A DNA stretch of 64,000 bases from Cinclus cinclus (GCF_963662255.1 NC_085047.1:54930006-54994005), one strand, 5' to 3'. Shown: positions 47,184 to 61,100, numbered from the stretch's first letter. Made by a program: numbers and translations. The notes: generated by a model from the sequence alone, not told the origin.

Positions 47184-50100
47184 CTGCAAGACAAAGATTT
47201 TAATTAGAAAGTATTAAATCTAGAAGAGGTAATGAAAAAATTACCAAAATTAACACACAGTGCTTATTGAAATAGTTTAATACCCATTTAGCACTATTTT
47301 TGTGCTAAGAGAATAATTGGAACAGGTTTTAATGCTCCTGCAGAAAAACTGGCATCTTATGTGAATTTTGAAAATATATAAATAGAATGAGCAAAGTAAC
47401 TATGGTTTTATCTGGGGGTTATTCATGCTACCTAACTCTAGGTGTGAAAACAAAAGCACAGAAAGCCCTCCATAAGGAAGAAATAGTCTGCTTCAGATGC
47501 AGGTTAGGACTAGAAGTCTGCTAGACTTGGACTCAGTTCCTCTCTTTCCTCACATTATGTTCTCTAAACGCTGCTTTTCAGATTATGTTTTTAGAGTTCC
47601 TTTCAAGAGAACTCTATGTGATGAGCAGAATTTTTAAAGTTGTACAGTCACAACTGTCAGAGAAGGAAAAAAAAAAAAGAATGCCAAAAGATAAACATTT
47701 AGATGACAACGCTTTTTGTTTTAGTAGACCGACTTCCTCTTGAAGACATCCCAATAAAATTATACAGCCATTGGTTCTAGTTCAGGGCATACTGAATTAT
47801 CTGTGAGAAAGAGCAGTTAAGTATTTTCAGCAACAGTACAATTAATTTTTTTGCTGCATATAACCCCAAACTTCTAAAAACTCCATTCTGAGCTGATTAA
47901 AACAACATCTTTATGTCCTGAAGATTCAGAAATAATAACACAAACATGCCATCACTTAATATTTAAGGGGAAAAAAAATAATTTCCACAGCTGAGGCCCC
48001 ACCTATGACCTTTGAGCATTCAGGTTTGGAGTTCACAGCTACACAGCCTCTACGCTCACACTTGCTGGGTCCCCAAAACATACCCCATACACCAGAGCAC
48101 TCTGCCACCATACACATATGGCAAGTGTGCCCTGCAATGCCTTGAACAGGCAAAATGCTCAGGGAGCCCTGACATAGCTCTTGGATTAAAACCTAAATGC
48201 TTGTTTTATATAATAGTTGCCGCAATTTTGCAACATTGCTTTAAATTAAAGAAACCACATGAGCTTTGACTCCCAAGAGACATGTGTGGAAGTAAACACC
48301 TATCTAAGCATATTCTCAGGATACCCTCATACTCTAGGCTCTCAAGCAACCAAAGGAATAAAGGACATCAATCCCGCATATCTACAGTATCTGCTTTTGT
48401 TTTTAATATGGACATAGCTCTGCAGAAGAAAAAAGTAATTACAGTCATCCCCATATTTCATAGCCTTGCATTTAGTACTCAGCAGATCAGATGCCAAAAC
48501 TACTGGTTAGGTGAGAAGATGATGAGGAACTACCCCCAACTCTTGTCAATCCTGCTGGACTAGTGAAAGATGACGCAACCTGAATTTTTCAGAAAACTAG
48601 TGAAAAAGGACTTATCAATACCACCAACTGCCATGAGGTTTTCATAGTTTTTGGAAAAGATGTGGGCAATGCTGGGGAAAGACCTGCTGGTGGGGGCTTG
48701 CAGCTTTCCCTCACTCACTCTTCTTTGCTATTCCTGTACCCCCAAGGCCAAGGAGCAAGGAAACATCTTTCTCCCACTGGTAGAGACTACAGGTTTAGGT
48801 CATTAGCAGTCACTCTCAGGCACCCCATACAGAGCTGCTCCACAGTACCTCCTCCATGAATTGAGTGCTACCCCTCAACCAATCACCCCCAGGACCCTTG
48901 TGTAGCTGGGAAGGGCAGAGGCAGTAATGGCACTGTTGCCCCAAATGTGGGCTCACTGCCTCGTGTGCAGCACCAATTCACACACCAAGATGAGGTATTC
49001 CCATTTCTTTTGTCTAGTTTGTGAAAAGCAGGGAGCTGGTGTGGGCCACAACAGGCTGGCTCCCCGATCACCAAAGCTTCACACCACTCATACATGTCAG
49101 CAAGCAAAGAAATCAGGGTTCATTGGCCACCAGTCATAGAGCTCTGTTGCTGCTCAGTATTCTCCCTGTGACTGGCTACATGGTTCTCTCACTTCCCATG
49201 ACAATGATCAGCTGTCTCTTGAGTCAGTGGGTTTCTTCAGTCAGTGGTCACAATCTCCCCCTGACGAAATTGCTTTCTACCCAGTTAGAGCTGACCTCAG
49301 CACCGTTGCTGAAATTAGTCAGCTTTGTTACTATCTTCCTTATCTTGTGAGTTCTGCCAAATGTCCTTGTGGCCCATGAATTCTGCATTCTTTGTGCCAC
49401 TTACAGCAGCACATCCCTCTCTCCAAGCTTTGCTAACCTCCCCCTAGATCTGAGACCAGTGAAGCACATCAAGCCCGAAAATCTATCAAGTCAATTCTAC
49501 TGACGGATAAATTCTAATTTATCTTTCTAACTCCTGGACATCAACATCAGCAGAGAAGGAGACCTTCTTCCTACTGCTGGGCAATGCACACACCACTGCT
49601 CTGGCTCTGGGCAAGGACCAAGGGAAGTGATGCCAGGGGCATAAGGTGTTACGCAGGCCATAAAACCACACAGGATTTTCAGCAGCAAGTCACATCAGCG
49701 TCACTTGGGACCACGTATATTTGAAAGGGTGTGAAAGCTGTGTAACACTTCATTCTTCATACGCCTAGAGGCAAGCAATATACATCCAGCTGCCTCCAAG
49801 CATCCCAAGCAAAGATTCATTTAGTCTGCACTTCTGTTTGAAAACAGCCTGGGGCTGTCCTTCAATTTATCTATGTTCAGCAGTTGGCAGCTAATCCAAA
49901 ATGAATCTGCACTGCTTGTATTTCAGAAGTGAGACAACATTTTGCCTTTTGCTTACTGCAAGTTGGAACAGCATTCTATTACTTCACACTGTTATTTTAT
50001 TATCCCAAAGTGCTGCAAGCACATTATAGGACATGGAGAATTAATGAGTCCTGAACTGAGGGAGTAGCAGTCTATGTACATGCAGGACTTGAAAAATGGA

Positions 50101-50578
50101 ACAAGAGGAAAAATAAAAACATGGAGGGCAAGAAATGAGGAGACAACAGTGTGCTCAGAGACTAATTGCACAGACACATTTTAATAGGCTTTAGAATTGT
50201 ATTGCAGTTTTTTTGTAGTACTAATATGGCTCAAGCTGATGTTTAATTCATGTTTGTTGCATAACTGACATCCACAAATTAAAAAAAGGGTAATTGGACT
50301 CAAAGGCTTATGTCAAACTCAGATACCAAAATGAAGGCTGTACCCTCCCTAAGCTCCCGCTATTGTCAATAAAAAGAGAGGTCTGAAGTATCTCTGCCTA
50401 GCTGCTGTCTACACAAGAAGCCTGCAGAAACCACACTTCTAATGGAGAACCCTAGGCCATGTGGCTAAAACCAAATGGGATGAATAGGAGCCTCTCTGTG
50501 TGCTCTCAGGGACAACCTGAATCACCTTTTGTTCTCCCTCCAGCTCCTTTCTTTGTCTTGAATCTAGCCCTTGAGAAC

Positions 50579-50631
50579 AAAAAAAAAAAAAAAAAAAAAC
50601 AACAAAAAAAAACCCCAAAAAAACAAACCTG
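50579..50631 (+). repeat. A-rich tract with AACCCC
   Basis: A run of about 21 A is followed by CAACAAAAAAAAACCCC and AAAAAAACAAACC, in FAM124A intron 1. Confidence 0.9.
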
Positions 50632-53600
50632 TGCTAGCAAAATCATTATTGTTCTCAAAATATTAGAAGAAACCATTCAGATTGATGGCATGCGTTGGTA
50701 AGTGGCTTATAAATTTTTTTTTTCCCTTTACAATCAGCTATTTAGGACATTCAATTCTGAAGTTAGTAGAAGTCTTTTAAGCTTTTTAGAGTAGCACACA
50801 CAACATTCCCTTTGACAAAATCATGCATTAGAAAAATCAAGTACTGAAATAAACATCTCCTGAGGCATACAGGCTCTCTGGACATCAAGCAACTGTGTTC
50901 CTTTCTGTTCTTTTCATTCCTGTTTTAAACATTCTGAGTATTGGCTTCTGTCATTTCCCTTGGAAGTAGATTTTCCCAATAGGATAACTCAAGAGTAAAG
51001 CACTCATGTGCTTTAATGGTGACACCTGGGGCCACATTGGGGCTCAGAAGTTCCAGGCCTATTAGGTGGTCTTGCAGCAAGCTATTTCCTCTGATAGATG
51101 TTAGATTATAGATAAAAGGGAAAAAAGATCCACAACAGAAAGTGAACTAATAGAGGACTGTTCCCTTTACAGGTACATAATGAGAACAAAATAATCAAAC
51201 AGGGTATTGAAACAGTGTGAGATACTGAAAAGGAAGGCTTATAGCTCAGTCAAAAGACACATCAGTCTGCTAAGAGTATGTGCTCAATGGTCAGCCCACC
51301 AGCAAAGAGGAGCTGCAAAAATGTCAAGAGACAATAAAATAGAAATATAGAAGCCTGTGATAAAGGTGGGACCTCAGTTCCCATTACCACCATTGAAGGA
51401 TCGGACTTGTGCATTATTAGACATGGTAAGAGCATCAGGAGCACAAAAGATATTGAGCAGTCCTCTGATATCTGTGTGCACCTCTCACTGCTGACTGTCA
51501 ATACAGAGCCTCAAAATATCCAAGAGAGCATTCCACTGAATACCAGCAAGAAACTGCTAGTGCAACTTGCAGTTGCTGAATGTGGCACAAAAAAACACTG
51601 TAAGCCTGTTTCTTTGGGTGAGAACATGGCTATTTTACAGCTCTGGCTCACACAAGCAATGCAGCTAGTCCAGCATCACACAGTGCTTGGGCTCCTTGGG
51701 CACACTGATCAGCTGTGGCACAGCACCATGTTATCACAGCTACAGCACTGACAACAGAAGCCATAAACAAACAGTCCCAAGGGAACTGCCTGGGACCGAG
51801 GCCAAGTGCCCTGAAATAGTCTGCACCTGTACCAGTAAAACCTCTCGCCTTCCAAAACATCCTGGCAAGTGGTCTTCTGGGAATGATCCTTGAACCATGG
51901 CAACGTGACAAAACAAGTTCCTGGTCCATGGTAAAACACACCCAGGAAAGACATGGGAGAGAGATAGATGGCCCCATTCAAACTGATGCTATCAAACCAT
52001 TTTAAGGATTCAACAATATGGAAAACTCTGTCCCTATGCTCAGGGACATCCCTACATGCTGTTTAAGGCACTGGCGTGGCTGGAACCAAGGTCTCTGAGC
52101 TGTGCAACATCTCCAAAGGCAACCTGCCGTGTAAAACACATCTCAAGTAATTCTAACATATTACCATACCCCAATATGCCTGTGGTCTCCATTGCAAGCA
52201 CTCCTTAATCCCACTCCCCAAAATGAAATAGTGAAAAGTTTACAATCTCCTCTGTATCCTTTGCTTGCCTAGGACTGATGGAATAGAACCTGCTGGATTC
52301 ACATTTCCCATGCCTTTTCTACCTAGAGTTGTGGCACGTTTCACTGTTTCATATTAAGTACTGCATTTAACAGCTTCTTTTCCTTCCCTCCCTCAGAAAA
52401 TGCTCCACAGGGCACACGGGAGTATTTTATAACAGTTAAAGCCCCAGGCATAAATTAGAAGGTTTGGCTTTAGAGCTCTGTCCTGGGTTTCTTATCACCA
52501 AATTCCTGCAGGTCAAATTGCAGTCTGCTCCACTAATATCAGTCCAGCACAAATCTGTTACCCTCATGGTACTTCTACTTGTGCAGTCAAGATGACCAAA
52601 ATGGAGTTACTCACAGCAACTTGTCTCTAAACTCCGTACTCTGGATTTCTAGGCAAGTGACAACGGCAGATGACAGATTCCCATCAGGCAGTTCTAACCA
52701 CTACGCTCCAGAGCTCATTACTGACAGCAGTGTTTGGACCCCACATGAGAGACACCATTGCTGTATAAGGTATGACAAGCTGTCATCTTCCAGAAAGCAC
52801 CTGATGAGGCAGGACCATGCTGTGCTTCAGTGAGCACACCTGGCTGCACACCCTGCTCACCACTCCCTCACAGAGCACTCCCAGAGGGACACATCAGGTG
52901 GCATGTATCCAGACGTCCCAGGCCGGGGCTGACTTATCCTCCTGAGGCCCTGGTTCTCTTAATTAACAACAGGAGAAGCCTGATTTACACTAAATATCAA
53001 GCCTTCACAGAGCTACATTTAACTGAGGTGAACCTCGCTGCTTGTCGGGACCTAAAAATTACGGATTCAGCACAGAACTCATGGCCTCTGAAATGTGATT
53101 TAAAGTTTGTTTTTGTTTCAGCCTCACTTTCCATGCCTTGCTCCAGTGCCTGGCACTCGCAGGTCTGCCTGCCCTGATGTTCAACCCAACAGCTTTGCTT
53201 CACTGAGTAAATAAATCTGTTTGGAAACAGTGCCTCAACCCCAGCTTGTGGCGAACAGCTCCACTTTACATTATACAAATATCAAATCAGAGACAACTTG
53301 AGTATCGTGACATATCTGGACTGATGGGTCTATATATGAAGTGAAAGTGTCAACAAAAAACCCCACAGCAAAACGTTCCCCAGTACACCAAACCTAAACA
53401 AAAGAAGCCCCAAGGTAAAAACAGACCCTAAAATAGCTTTCAACGTCAGTGGTTTGTGTTCCTCAGAGTTTCTCATAGATGGATGAAATATGTGACAAGA
53501 GACTGACATGTCAGTTTAAAGGACTGCCACATGAAGTCGTGAGAGTTGAATTCCTTAAAGCCAGAAACATGAAAGCAACCTCTCACCCCAATAAACCATT

Positions 53601-53696
53601 CAATTATTCATTTCATAATTTAAGTGACCTGTTCTGACTGAGGCAACACATGGATTACAGGGTTCTTGATATTTTACGTCTAAGTGGGGTACAATT

Positions 53697-53748
53697 TTAT
53701 ATATATATATGTAAATAAGCAAGTAAATAAATAAATAAATAAATAAAT
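53697..53748 (+). repeat. (TA)n and (AAAT)n microsatellites
   Basis: A short TATATATATATATAT run leads into GTAAATAAGCAAGT and then about six AAAT units ending at 53748. Confidence 0.95.
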
Positions 53749-56700
53749 GCTGCCTTACCTTCCATTACCAAGTGTATTTTCTGCTTTAAAATCTCACACC
53801 TTTTACTGAACTGCAACAATTAAAGAAAGGCTTTTTTGATCTGCTTAAGTTAACAGAGGCTCATATAATTTTTGACTTGGCCACTATCACATATGCAGCC
53901 AGGGAGAGCCATAAAGAAAACCAACAAACAAGTACAGCACACTCCAAAAATGAACATAATCTCTGCAAAAATAATTTCAGGAATGAGAGACAGGAGAAAA
54001 GGTAAAGGAGGCAACAAACACCATGAAAATTAACTGTAACCAAACAGAAATGGATTTTGCTAAATACATGTTAACAAATAGCCACTGCATGGTACAGTGT
54101 CACAAACTTCAAACATCTCTTGTTTCTCTGTTTTGCAATGGATTTTTCTATATCTTGTTGAACTGTTTTGTTGCAGTTGTCTACTACCAAAAAATACTAT
54201 AACCTTCCTAAAATTCATCAAATACTCAACAATTAACTACTGTTTAATTCAGTTTGCATCATCAATATTTACATTTTAAACTTATCATACAAAAGACCTC
54301 CCCACCTGGTACTTCAGTAATGTCTCTCCACTTTCTCTAAAAATATTAATAACTTATTTGAAATACAAGAGGATACATTGCAAATTCAAATAAATTAAAA
54401 GTTATAACTTCTCAAAATATTAAATTACTTTAAAGTAATTTAAAAAAACCCCTATGTGTTTAGGCAAACTTTGAGACAATCAGTAAGCTAATGATTAAAG
54501 TGTGAACCTTTTAAGACATGAGCTCTTAGAGCTAAGTAAACAAGTAAACTTCTGCTGGGAACTGTCATGGACATTGAAATGTTTAGAACATTGATTATTT
54601 AGAACTGAGAAACTACCTGTTTTTCCACATTCACTTGGGGTATTGGTCCTGAACACAGTGAATTAAGCTGGTACTTTGTCCTTGGTACCAGCGGTAGCCA
54701 ATATGTCGTGTTGCCTCAAAATCAGGCATGCCCAACAACTTCCAAAATTGTCTTAAGTTTGTCATATTGGCTCTGCTGTTCAAAGACAGTGAAATAACAG
54801 CATTTGCATGGCTTGTAAAATGAAGAAAACGTTAAAATCAATATTTCTACAATTAATTTTCAGTAACTGTGATTTTTTCACTTTTTTGTCTTTTCTTTGC
54901 CATTTAACTACAGTTCTGTAAATGTATGCATTTCTCCTCCCTTCAACCTTTCTTCCACTTGTTTTTCCTCTGTCTTCTTTCAAATAAAAGACTAAAGAAA
55001 GACTATTTTTACTCTTCCCGAAATGTCAGGTTCTATAGTACAAATCCACTACTAAAGCTATTACCAGAGAAAGCGCTGTGACCCATAGTTCTGGACTAAA
55101 ATTTTCAGTAGCAGATGAAAGAAGGTCTTTATGCCAAAAACTCCCAAAATATGCTTCCTGAGAAGATAAAACTTGTATAGGCAAAGTGTCTCAGATCAAG
55201 GATGGTCAAACTATTTCAAATCTCATTAATAAACAGCCAATAGAAACTAATTGGCTTATACGTTCTACACCCTTTATTTAGGTACTTGACAACACCAGCT
55301 GAATCCATTCTTATTGGATTCAGGAACTCCAAATATGGTATTTTTGTTCAGCAGACTCTTTGCCAACCCTATTTACCTAGGCAAATGCAGTAAGAGGAAC
55401 ATATTTTCCAAAGGATTAGGAAAATGAGGGGTTTGAATTGTAATTGATCTTGCCTTTAGCAGAGAGTTTTGCCTGCTTTTGTAGCTGGCAGCCACAACAG
55501 AACCTTAAGCAACATATGCCCTGTGGAGTACTTGATGTGTTCAATTTGTTAGCTGCTCTAAGCAGCTTCAGCAGACCAGGCTGCAAGTAAGAGCTCACAC
55601 ATCATTATGTACAATCATTGAGATGACAAGGGCGTGCAGTGCCTGGATTTACTACAGTCACTATCCACTATTGTTCCCTGAGTGACAGAAAGGGACCACT
55701 CCATGCAGAACTGTTACTGAACCACTCAGTTGTTCCTCGTTATTCTTTCAGAGGATGATTGCTGAAGCTCAGAATAGTTAATTTTTTAAAATTTTATTAT
55801 TTTTTTTACCATTGAGTAATCAGAGAAAAAGGAGTATAGTTCAATTTAGCAATAGCTGTGATGGGACTGAGACAAAGCAAATAGATCTTCTTGTAACAGG
55901 GAAAAGCAAGTGCTGTGAACAGTTGGTTTGGTGAGAAAGCCAAAATATAAACATTGTGAAAGAGACATAAGAGACATAAGCAACATGTTTATCTGAATTA
56001 AACAGCTGCTAAACAAAACTAAAAATAATAACTGAAATGCAGAGACCCACTGCTTTTCAAAAGAAATGTCAGTGCAAAGCACTGCAGTTATTAATTGCCA
56101 TATGTCCTTGTTGAAATTCCTGACAGACTCTTCCACCAACCTATACTTTCCAGTGTCACGTATGGGGCAGATATGCTTCATCAAATCATCAGCTTTAGCA
56201 CCCCATCAACACTAGACACAAACAGCTGTCACGCTGGTCCCTGAGGTCTAAAGGCTAATGTCACCAGCTGGGTCAAATCCTTCCAAGTGCCTATCCCAAG
56301 AAAATCCAGGTTTTTTCATTCCAGATAAACACAGCAAATTAAGAGTGACTTGACTAATCAAGGGGGTTTTGAGCTTTGAACCAGGCATGAGTTCACTGAT
56401 TACTTTGTCTTTCTTTTCCCCTTGTCCCTAATGGGAACTAACCTATATCTGGAAAAGAGGTGTGGATTTTTTCCTTTGAACCTATGTCACATAAAGTATT
56501 TTAAAACTTTTACTGTTAGGTGCGCCCACAATACAAGGTGATGGGAAAAGTCCTTAACTTCTCAGACTAGAGAAAAGATTTTAAAATTATTTTAATTACT
56601 AGCTGGATGTATGAAAAAGATTAGTGTATGCCAATTTCACCTTTTAGATTTTTATTTGTAATATTGCTACTTCAGTTTTGGTGTTGTGCACCTGACACTA

Positions 56701-57299
56701 CTGTGCAAAGAATTAGCTTTATAGTTTTCCAAGTCAGACTAGAGGCCAAAAGAGATGCACCAGGCAAGAAGCCTGGAGAGAAACAGCTGGAGGAGCAAAG
56801 AGTGAGGAGAGGGAAGACTCAGGAAAGAACAGCCTTAGCAGGCATATGCAACCTCCTTTTGCCTTTCTGGAACCAGAGGAGAAGCAAAGGCTCACTGCCA
56901 TTCCTGACAAGATACCATGGCAGCAGCATGTAGGACAGGCTTGAAAGCACTTCTGTTTCTCTCCCACAGAGACGGGCTGAAGGTGTGAGCTGAATGGGAG
57001 ATCCCATGGATCGTCCTTGCAGCTCTGTTAACTCGGGAGAAGTTATCCAGCTAACAAACACGGCACATCTCTGGCAGCAGGGTCATGAAGTCAGGGGAAA
57101 AAAAAGCCTCCTTGACTGAGATGAGACTACCAGCAAAGTTTACAGCAGTTCACAGGCTAGTGTGGTGAGTATCACAACGAGAATCATGACAACAGCAACC
57201 CACTTTCAGGGCACCCACAAATCTAACTTGCTTTTGTAGACAGCTCTCAATGGCCATTCTAAGAAGTCAGCTCTCTCGGCCTGATACTATCTAGGTGTC

Positions 57300-58150
57300 A
57301 CTGCCAGGAGAGAACAGGTCCTGGACACGCTCCCAGACTACCCTCGGCCGCACTACCTCTGGGATACAGGGATGCGGCACCAAGCCCTGACCAGCGCATC
57401 CACAGCCCGTGGAGCTGAGCTCGGGCCCCACCGCCGAGCCATCACAGCGTGGAGCTCTGCAGCTCAAACTTAAAGCCCACAGCCACGACCTCTCCGTGTC
57501 TTCCTCCCCGCGTGGAGCAGGAGGACGGTGGGGGGACTGCTTCACCCAAGGGGAACGCCAACTCCCCGGGGCAGTGGGAGCAGGGTGATGCGTCCGAGGG
57601 GGTCACGCCGGACGAGTCCCAGGACGGGAAAGGCAAGGCAAGGAATCTCGGCGCTGAGCGGGATGCCGCCGGGGCGCCGGCCCCCGCCGCCGGAGGGAAG
57701 CTCTGCCCGGGACACGAAGCCGCCGCCCCAGCCCCAGCCCCGCCGCTGCTGGGACGCGCTCGGCGGCGGCCGCCGGCAACAAGTGCAGCCCCGGGAGAGC
57801 CGCCCGCACTCACCCGCCCGTCTCCGCTCCCGAGTCCACGCACTCGTCCTCGCCGCCGGGCTGCTTCTCCATGGCGGCGGCGGGGCTGGGGGGCTCCGCG
57901 CCCGCCGTGTGCGGCAGCGAGAGCAGCGAGAGCCGCGACAGCGAGAGCAGCGCCCGCTCGGCCCGGCCCGGCCCGGCCCCCGCCCCGCGGGAGGCACCGC
58001 CCGCCGCCTGCTGAGGGCACAGCCCCGGGCACGGCCCGGCCCGCGGGACCCCGCTCGGAAACCGCTCCGCGCCTTCACCGCCGCTCTTCAGCGCTTCCAG
58101 GGCTAAACGTGCAGCGCCCCGCGCCCGGGGGAAGTTAAGAAAGACTGCTG
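57300..58150 (-). promoter_or_regulatory. FAM124A: CpG-island promoter and 5' UTR of FAM124A
   Basis: This roughly 850-bp block is dense in CpG and far richer in G+C than its flanks. It surrounds the FAM124A start codon at 57872. A GC box (CCCCGCCCC on the plus strand, 57978-57986) lies about 105 bp upstream of the ATG, and a run of GGCCC units occupies about 57958-57980. I see no TATA box at a sensible distance, which is typical of dispersed CpG-island initiation. The exact TSS cannot be read from the sequence; it is probably between about 57900 and 58150. Long open frames on both strands here result from stop-codon depletion in GC-rich DNA. Bidirectional transcription to the right is possible, but I see no clear plus-strand exon. 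Confidence 0.8.
57814..57872 (-). CDS. FAM124A: FAM124A coding exon 1 (start codon exon)
   Basis: Encodes residues 1-19 plus two bases of codon 20 of FAM124A, a protein of unknown biochemical function in the FAM124 family (Pfam FAM124). The peptide is MEKQPGGEDECVDSGAETG, which matches the acidic vertebrate FAM124A N-terminus (DDCVDSGAETGG in human, from memory). The ATG at 57872-57870 lies in a perfect Kozak context (GCCGCCATGG), which decides the start. The exon ends at GG|GTGAGTG, a strong donor with intron base 1 at 57813, and the next exon completes codon 20 as Gly. The frame stays open for 106 codons upstream to another ATG at 58190, but that ATG has a weak context and the extension is Ala/Pro/Arg-rich CpG-island translation. 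I therefore treat it as 5' UTR. The exon sits in the CpG island that should be the promoter. Confidence 0.95.
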
Positions 58151-61100
58151 GGGTATGGACGTCCTCGTTATCCAGCCGGTCTTGGAACATCCGCTGTTAC
58201 AGCCTTTAATCTGAAGCCTTTCACTGTGCTGAGCTTTCTCCAGCCTCCCTCAGTGCTGTCTGGCACTTGCTCATTACATCGAATACAGTAACTTTGAAAT
58301 TACGCACAGAGACGGGCAAGGGGTGGTTTCCGACCTGATGAGAGTTTCCATAATGATGCAAAAGGAGCGTTAGAAGAATTTTGAATGCTGCCTGTGAGGA
58401 AATGCTGATGTGGGAAAGCTGACTGGTAGTGTCTATAGGGTGAAAGTAAAGGGAGAAGTTGTGGGTGCGCTCCTGTATCATGCCATGCATGTCTACTTAT
58501 TTTGTGTTTGGAAGTGAACACCTGTCTTTTTCTCCATCACTTACAGAAATACAAATATCCACCCGTGTAGGTGTGAACCAAGATCTCACCTAGCCAAAAA
58601 AAAAAAAAAAAAACCCCAAAAAACCCAAAAAAACCCCCAAAACAAACAAACAAAAACCAAACAAACAAACAAAAAAAAAAAAACCCCAAGTCTTCCCTTC
58701 ATCCACTGAGTCCATTCAGTCTGTGTTTACAAGGAGGGGGCACAACTGATTTGTTAGCCAGGCTCTCTATCCAGGGAGACCAGCTCTTTGTCTCTTCTGA
58801 ATCAGGTTCAAGCACAAAACTGGGATGGGGTGCCACTGGGATGTGTTCCCACAATGTAGCTATTATGGGACAATTAAATCTACCCCATAACTGGAGGCCT
58901 CTTCCTTTAATATTTTTGTGGAAAATGCTTTGACAACTTGGAATTTTCTCTTCAGAAATCTCTAACCACCACCAAATTTCTATCAGCTGCAGGAAATGGC
59001 CACTTGGAGAAAGTGATTGCAAGCAAAAAAAAAAAAAACAAAAAAAAGGTTTTTTTAATAAAAAATTATTTCCTTATACCTTTTCTTCTTTGTGTCTTAC
59101 AAGAAAGAAGAAAAATAATGAAAATCTTGACATTTGAGACATAAGACTGACCAGAATATAGAAATATGCCACACAAACCAACCTTCTGTTGGTCTAAGAA
59201 ATGCTAAACTGGTTTAGTTTGCCACCAATATTTTTGTATCCATCTCTACATTGCATGGCACTGCTGTCCCTCATTTCAAGCCTGCCTGTGGTCTCTCAAG
59301 TTGTAAATGGCAGCACAAACTAATAGTGACACCTAGCACTGTTCAACAGGCTGGGTGTAGTTCATGCTACTGCTGCCTCTAACAGTGCATAGTCCTGGTT
59401 CTCTAAAATGATCTAGGTGTGGGTAGGACTCTTGTGAAATATACGAAAAGGAGAGCACCTTGGGAAGAGCTGTCAAGGTGGTGTTGCCATGTTGTAGGAA
59501 CAAAAAGTCAGTACCAAACTCCAAAGTATTTCTTATGAAACTGGTGAATTCCCATTGCTCCACCTTGGACAGACACTGAACCCATGTGATGTCCTATGTC
59601 CTCAGCATCACAGAAGGTCAACACACTCAGAGTCTTCAGAGATTTTTAGGGGAAACTTTCTGCTTCTACTATGCATCAAGAATTAGGGGAAAAAATGCAG
59701 TATAGGAAAGCTTGTTGATGTGTTTTGGCGATCTGGTAAGGGTTGCATGCATGTCATTTTGGAAGTCGATGAATGTTTTCTCATTTTATGTGGAGGATTT
59801 CACATTAACATTCCCATAAACATAAGGATTTAGGTATGGAATAAGCCCCCTTTATATTCCCTCTTCCATCCTCCCCTCAGCAAATTGTTAAAAGCTAGTT
59901 TGGACAAAATGCTATAAATGGGGCTTATACAGAACAGTCCCTTGCATACACCTATATAGTAATTCAGAACACATGGAAACAACCTATTCTATGCTTTATG
60001 ACTGGTAAACTGCCATCCAAAACAATTTACTCACAAAATGAAATTAATACCATTTCTTTCAGGACTGGGACCAAAATGCTGTGCTTGCCTGGTTCCCAGC
60101 TTGCTAAAATCGCCACATTCAGGTAGGAGACATTAATATTTTCAGAAATACTGTGTCATTAGGAGATTCCCCCAAGGCTAGACAGAGGCAAAACGGAGAC
60201 AACAATTCTTGATTCCCAACTCAGAGCTCTGTTTTGGGTAAATATTTTATTCTCCATCACTGGCCGTGGATGACCCTGAGCCCCACAAAAATGGTATTTG
60301 TAGTCACTTATTAGCAGGATTGGACAGACCTGCTTTTCTCTCTCATTCTTAGCCTACACACGTGCATTTATTTAGCTAGTGCAACTGTGCTTAAAAGCAG
60401 GTCATTTTTATTTGCTTTTAAGAGTGGTTTCAAAGTGAAATAAACTGACTCTAGCCACCGTTGAACTGATTTAAGATGTAACCAAACCTCCTTAAATATT
60501 TAGAAATAGGTTTAGTTAAATTGATGCATTTCTGTATATAAAATTTTAGGTGGTCAGCTAATAGATCTTTTCCATTTCTGACTTTTATTATTCTAGTTAG
60601 TTTTGTTTAAACACTGGCATATGAGGGGATCTGGAATAGATTTTATGCTGCATTTAAGATTAATTTATTCCATCTGTCCCAGGGAAGGAAAAAAGAAACA
60701 TTCAAAGGAAATATATAATTAAGATAGTAAGTAAAGCTACTGCAAACTGTAGGTTCTCTTATTTATATATTTGCCCCATTTAACTCTGTTTTATTCTGGT
60801 ATTTCACATAATTATGGTGAAAAGGAGACTTCTCTGCATTAAATTCCAAGCATTTAAAAGATTTTAATGAATGAGGTGTTAACTCCTGTCCCTTACTTAG
60901 GTTTTCTCTGTTACTTGTACTTCACATTAGGTGCTTTCTACTATTTATTGAAAAAAAGAGAAGTTAAGTTTTAATTACTTCATCATACTTATGATGCTGT
61001 GATACCAGTTTAAAGACAAAGATAATAGTGAAAATATTTCTAAGTTAAATTTCCTCAAATTTCAAGCCTTTCACTTAATAGCAGTGGTGACAAGAACCCA

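Larger units (their letters stand above)
47184..57813 (-). other. FAM124A: FAM124A intron 1 (10.6 kb)
   Basis: The boundaries are GTGAGTG at 57813 and TTGCAG at 47184. The interior is AT-rich and I recognise no gene in it. It contains an A-rich tract at 50579-50629, a short TA run followed by an (AAAT)n microsatellite at about 53697-53748, and many unrelated short open frames. The stretch 51640-51990 is moderately GC-rich and open in several frames on the minus strand; it could be an old repeat but I could not identify it. I see no LINE with a recognisable CR1 end in this intron. Confidence 0.85.

Noticed and set aside
57442..58138. Long open frames on both strands in the FAM124A CpG island (up to 229 codons)
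   Set aside because: GC-rich DNA lacks stop codons. The products are Ala/Pro/Arg/Gly low-complexity and overlap each other and the real exon 1.
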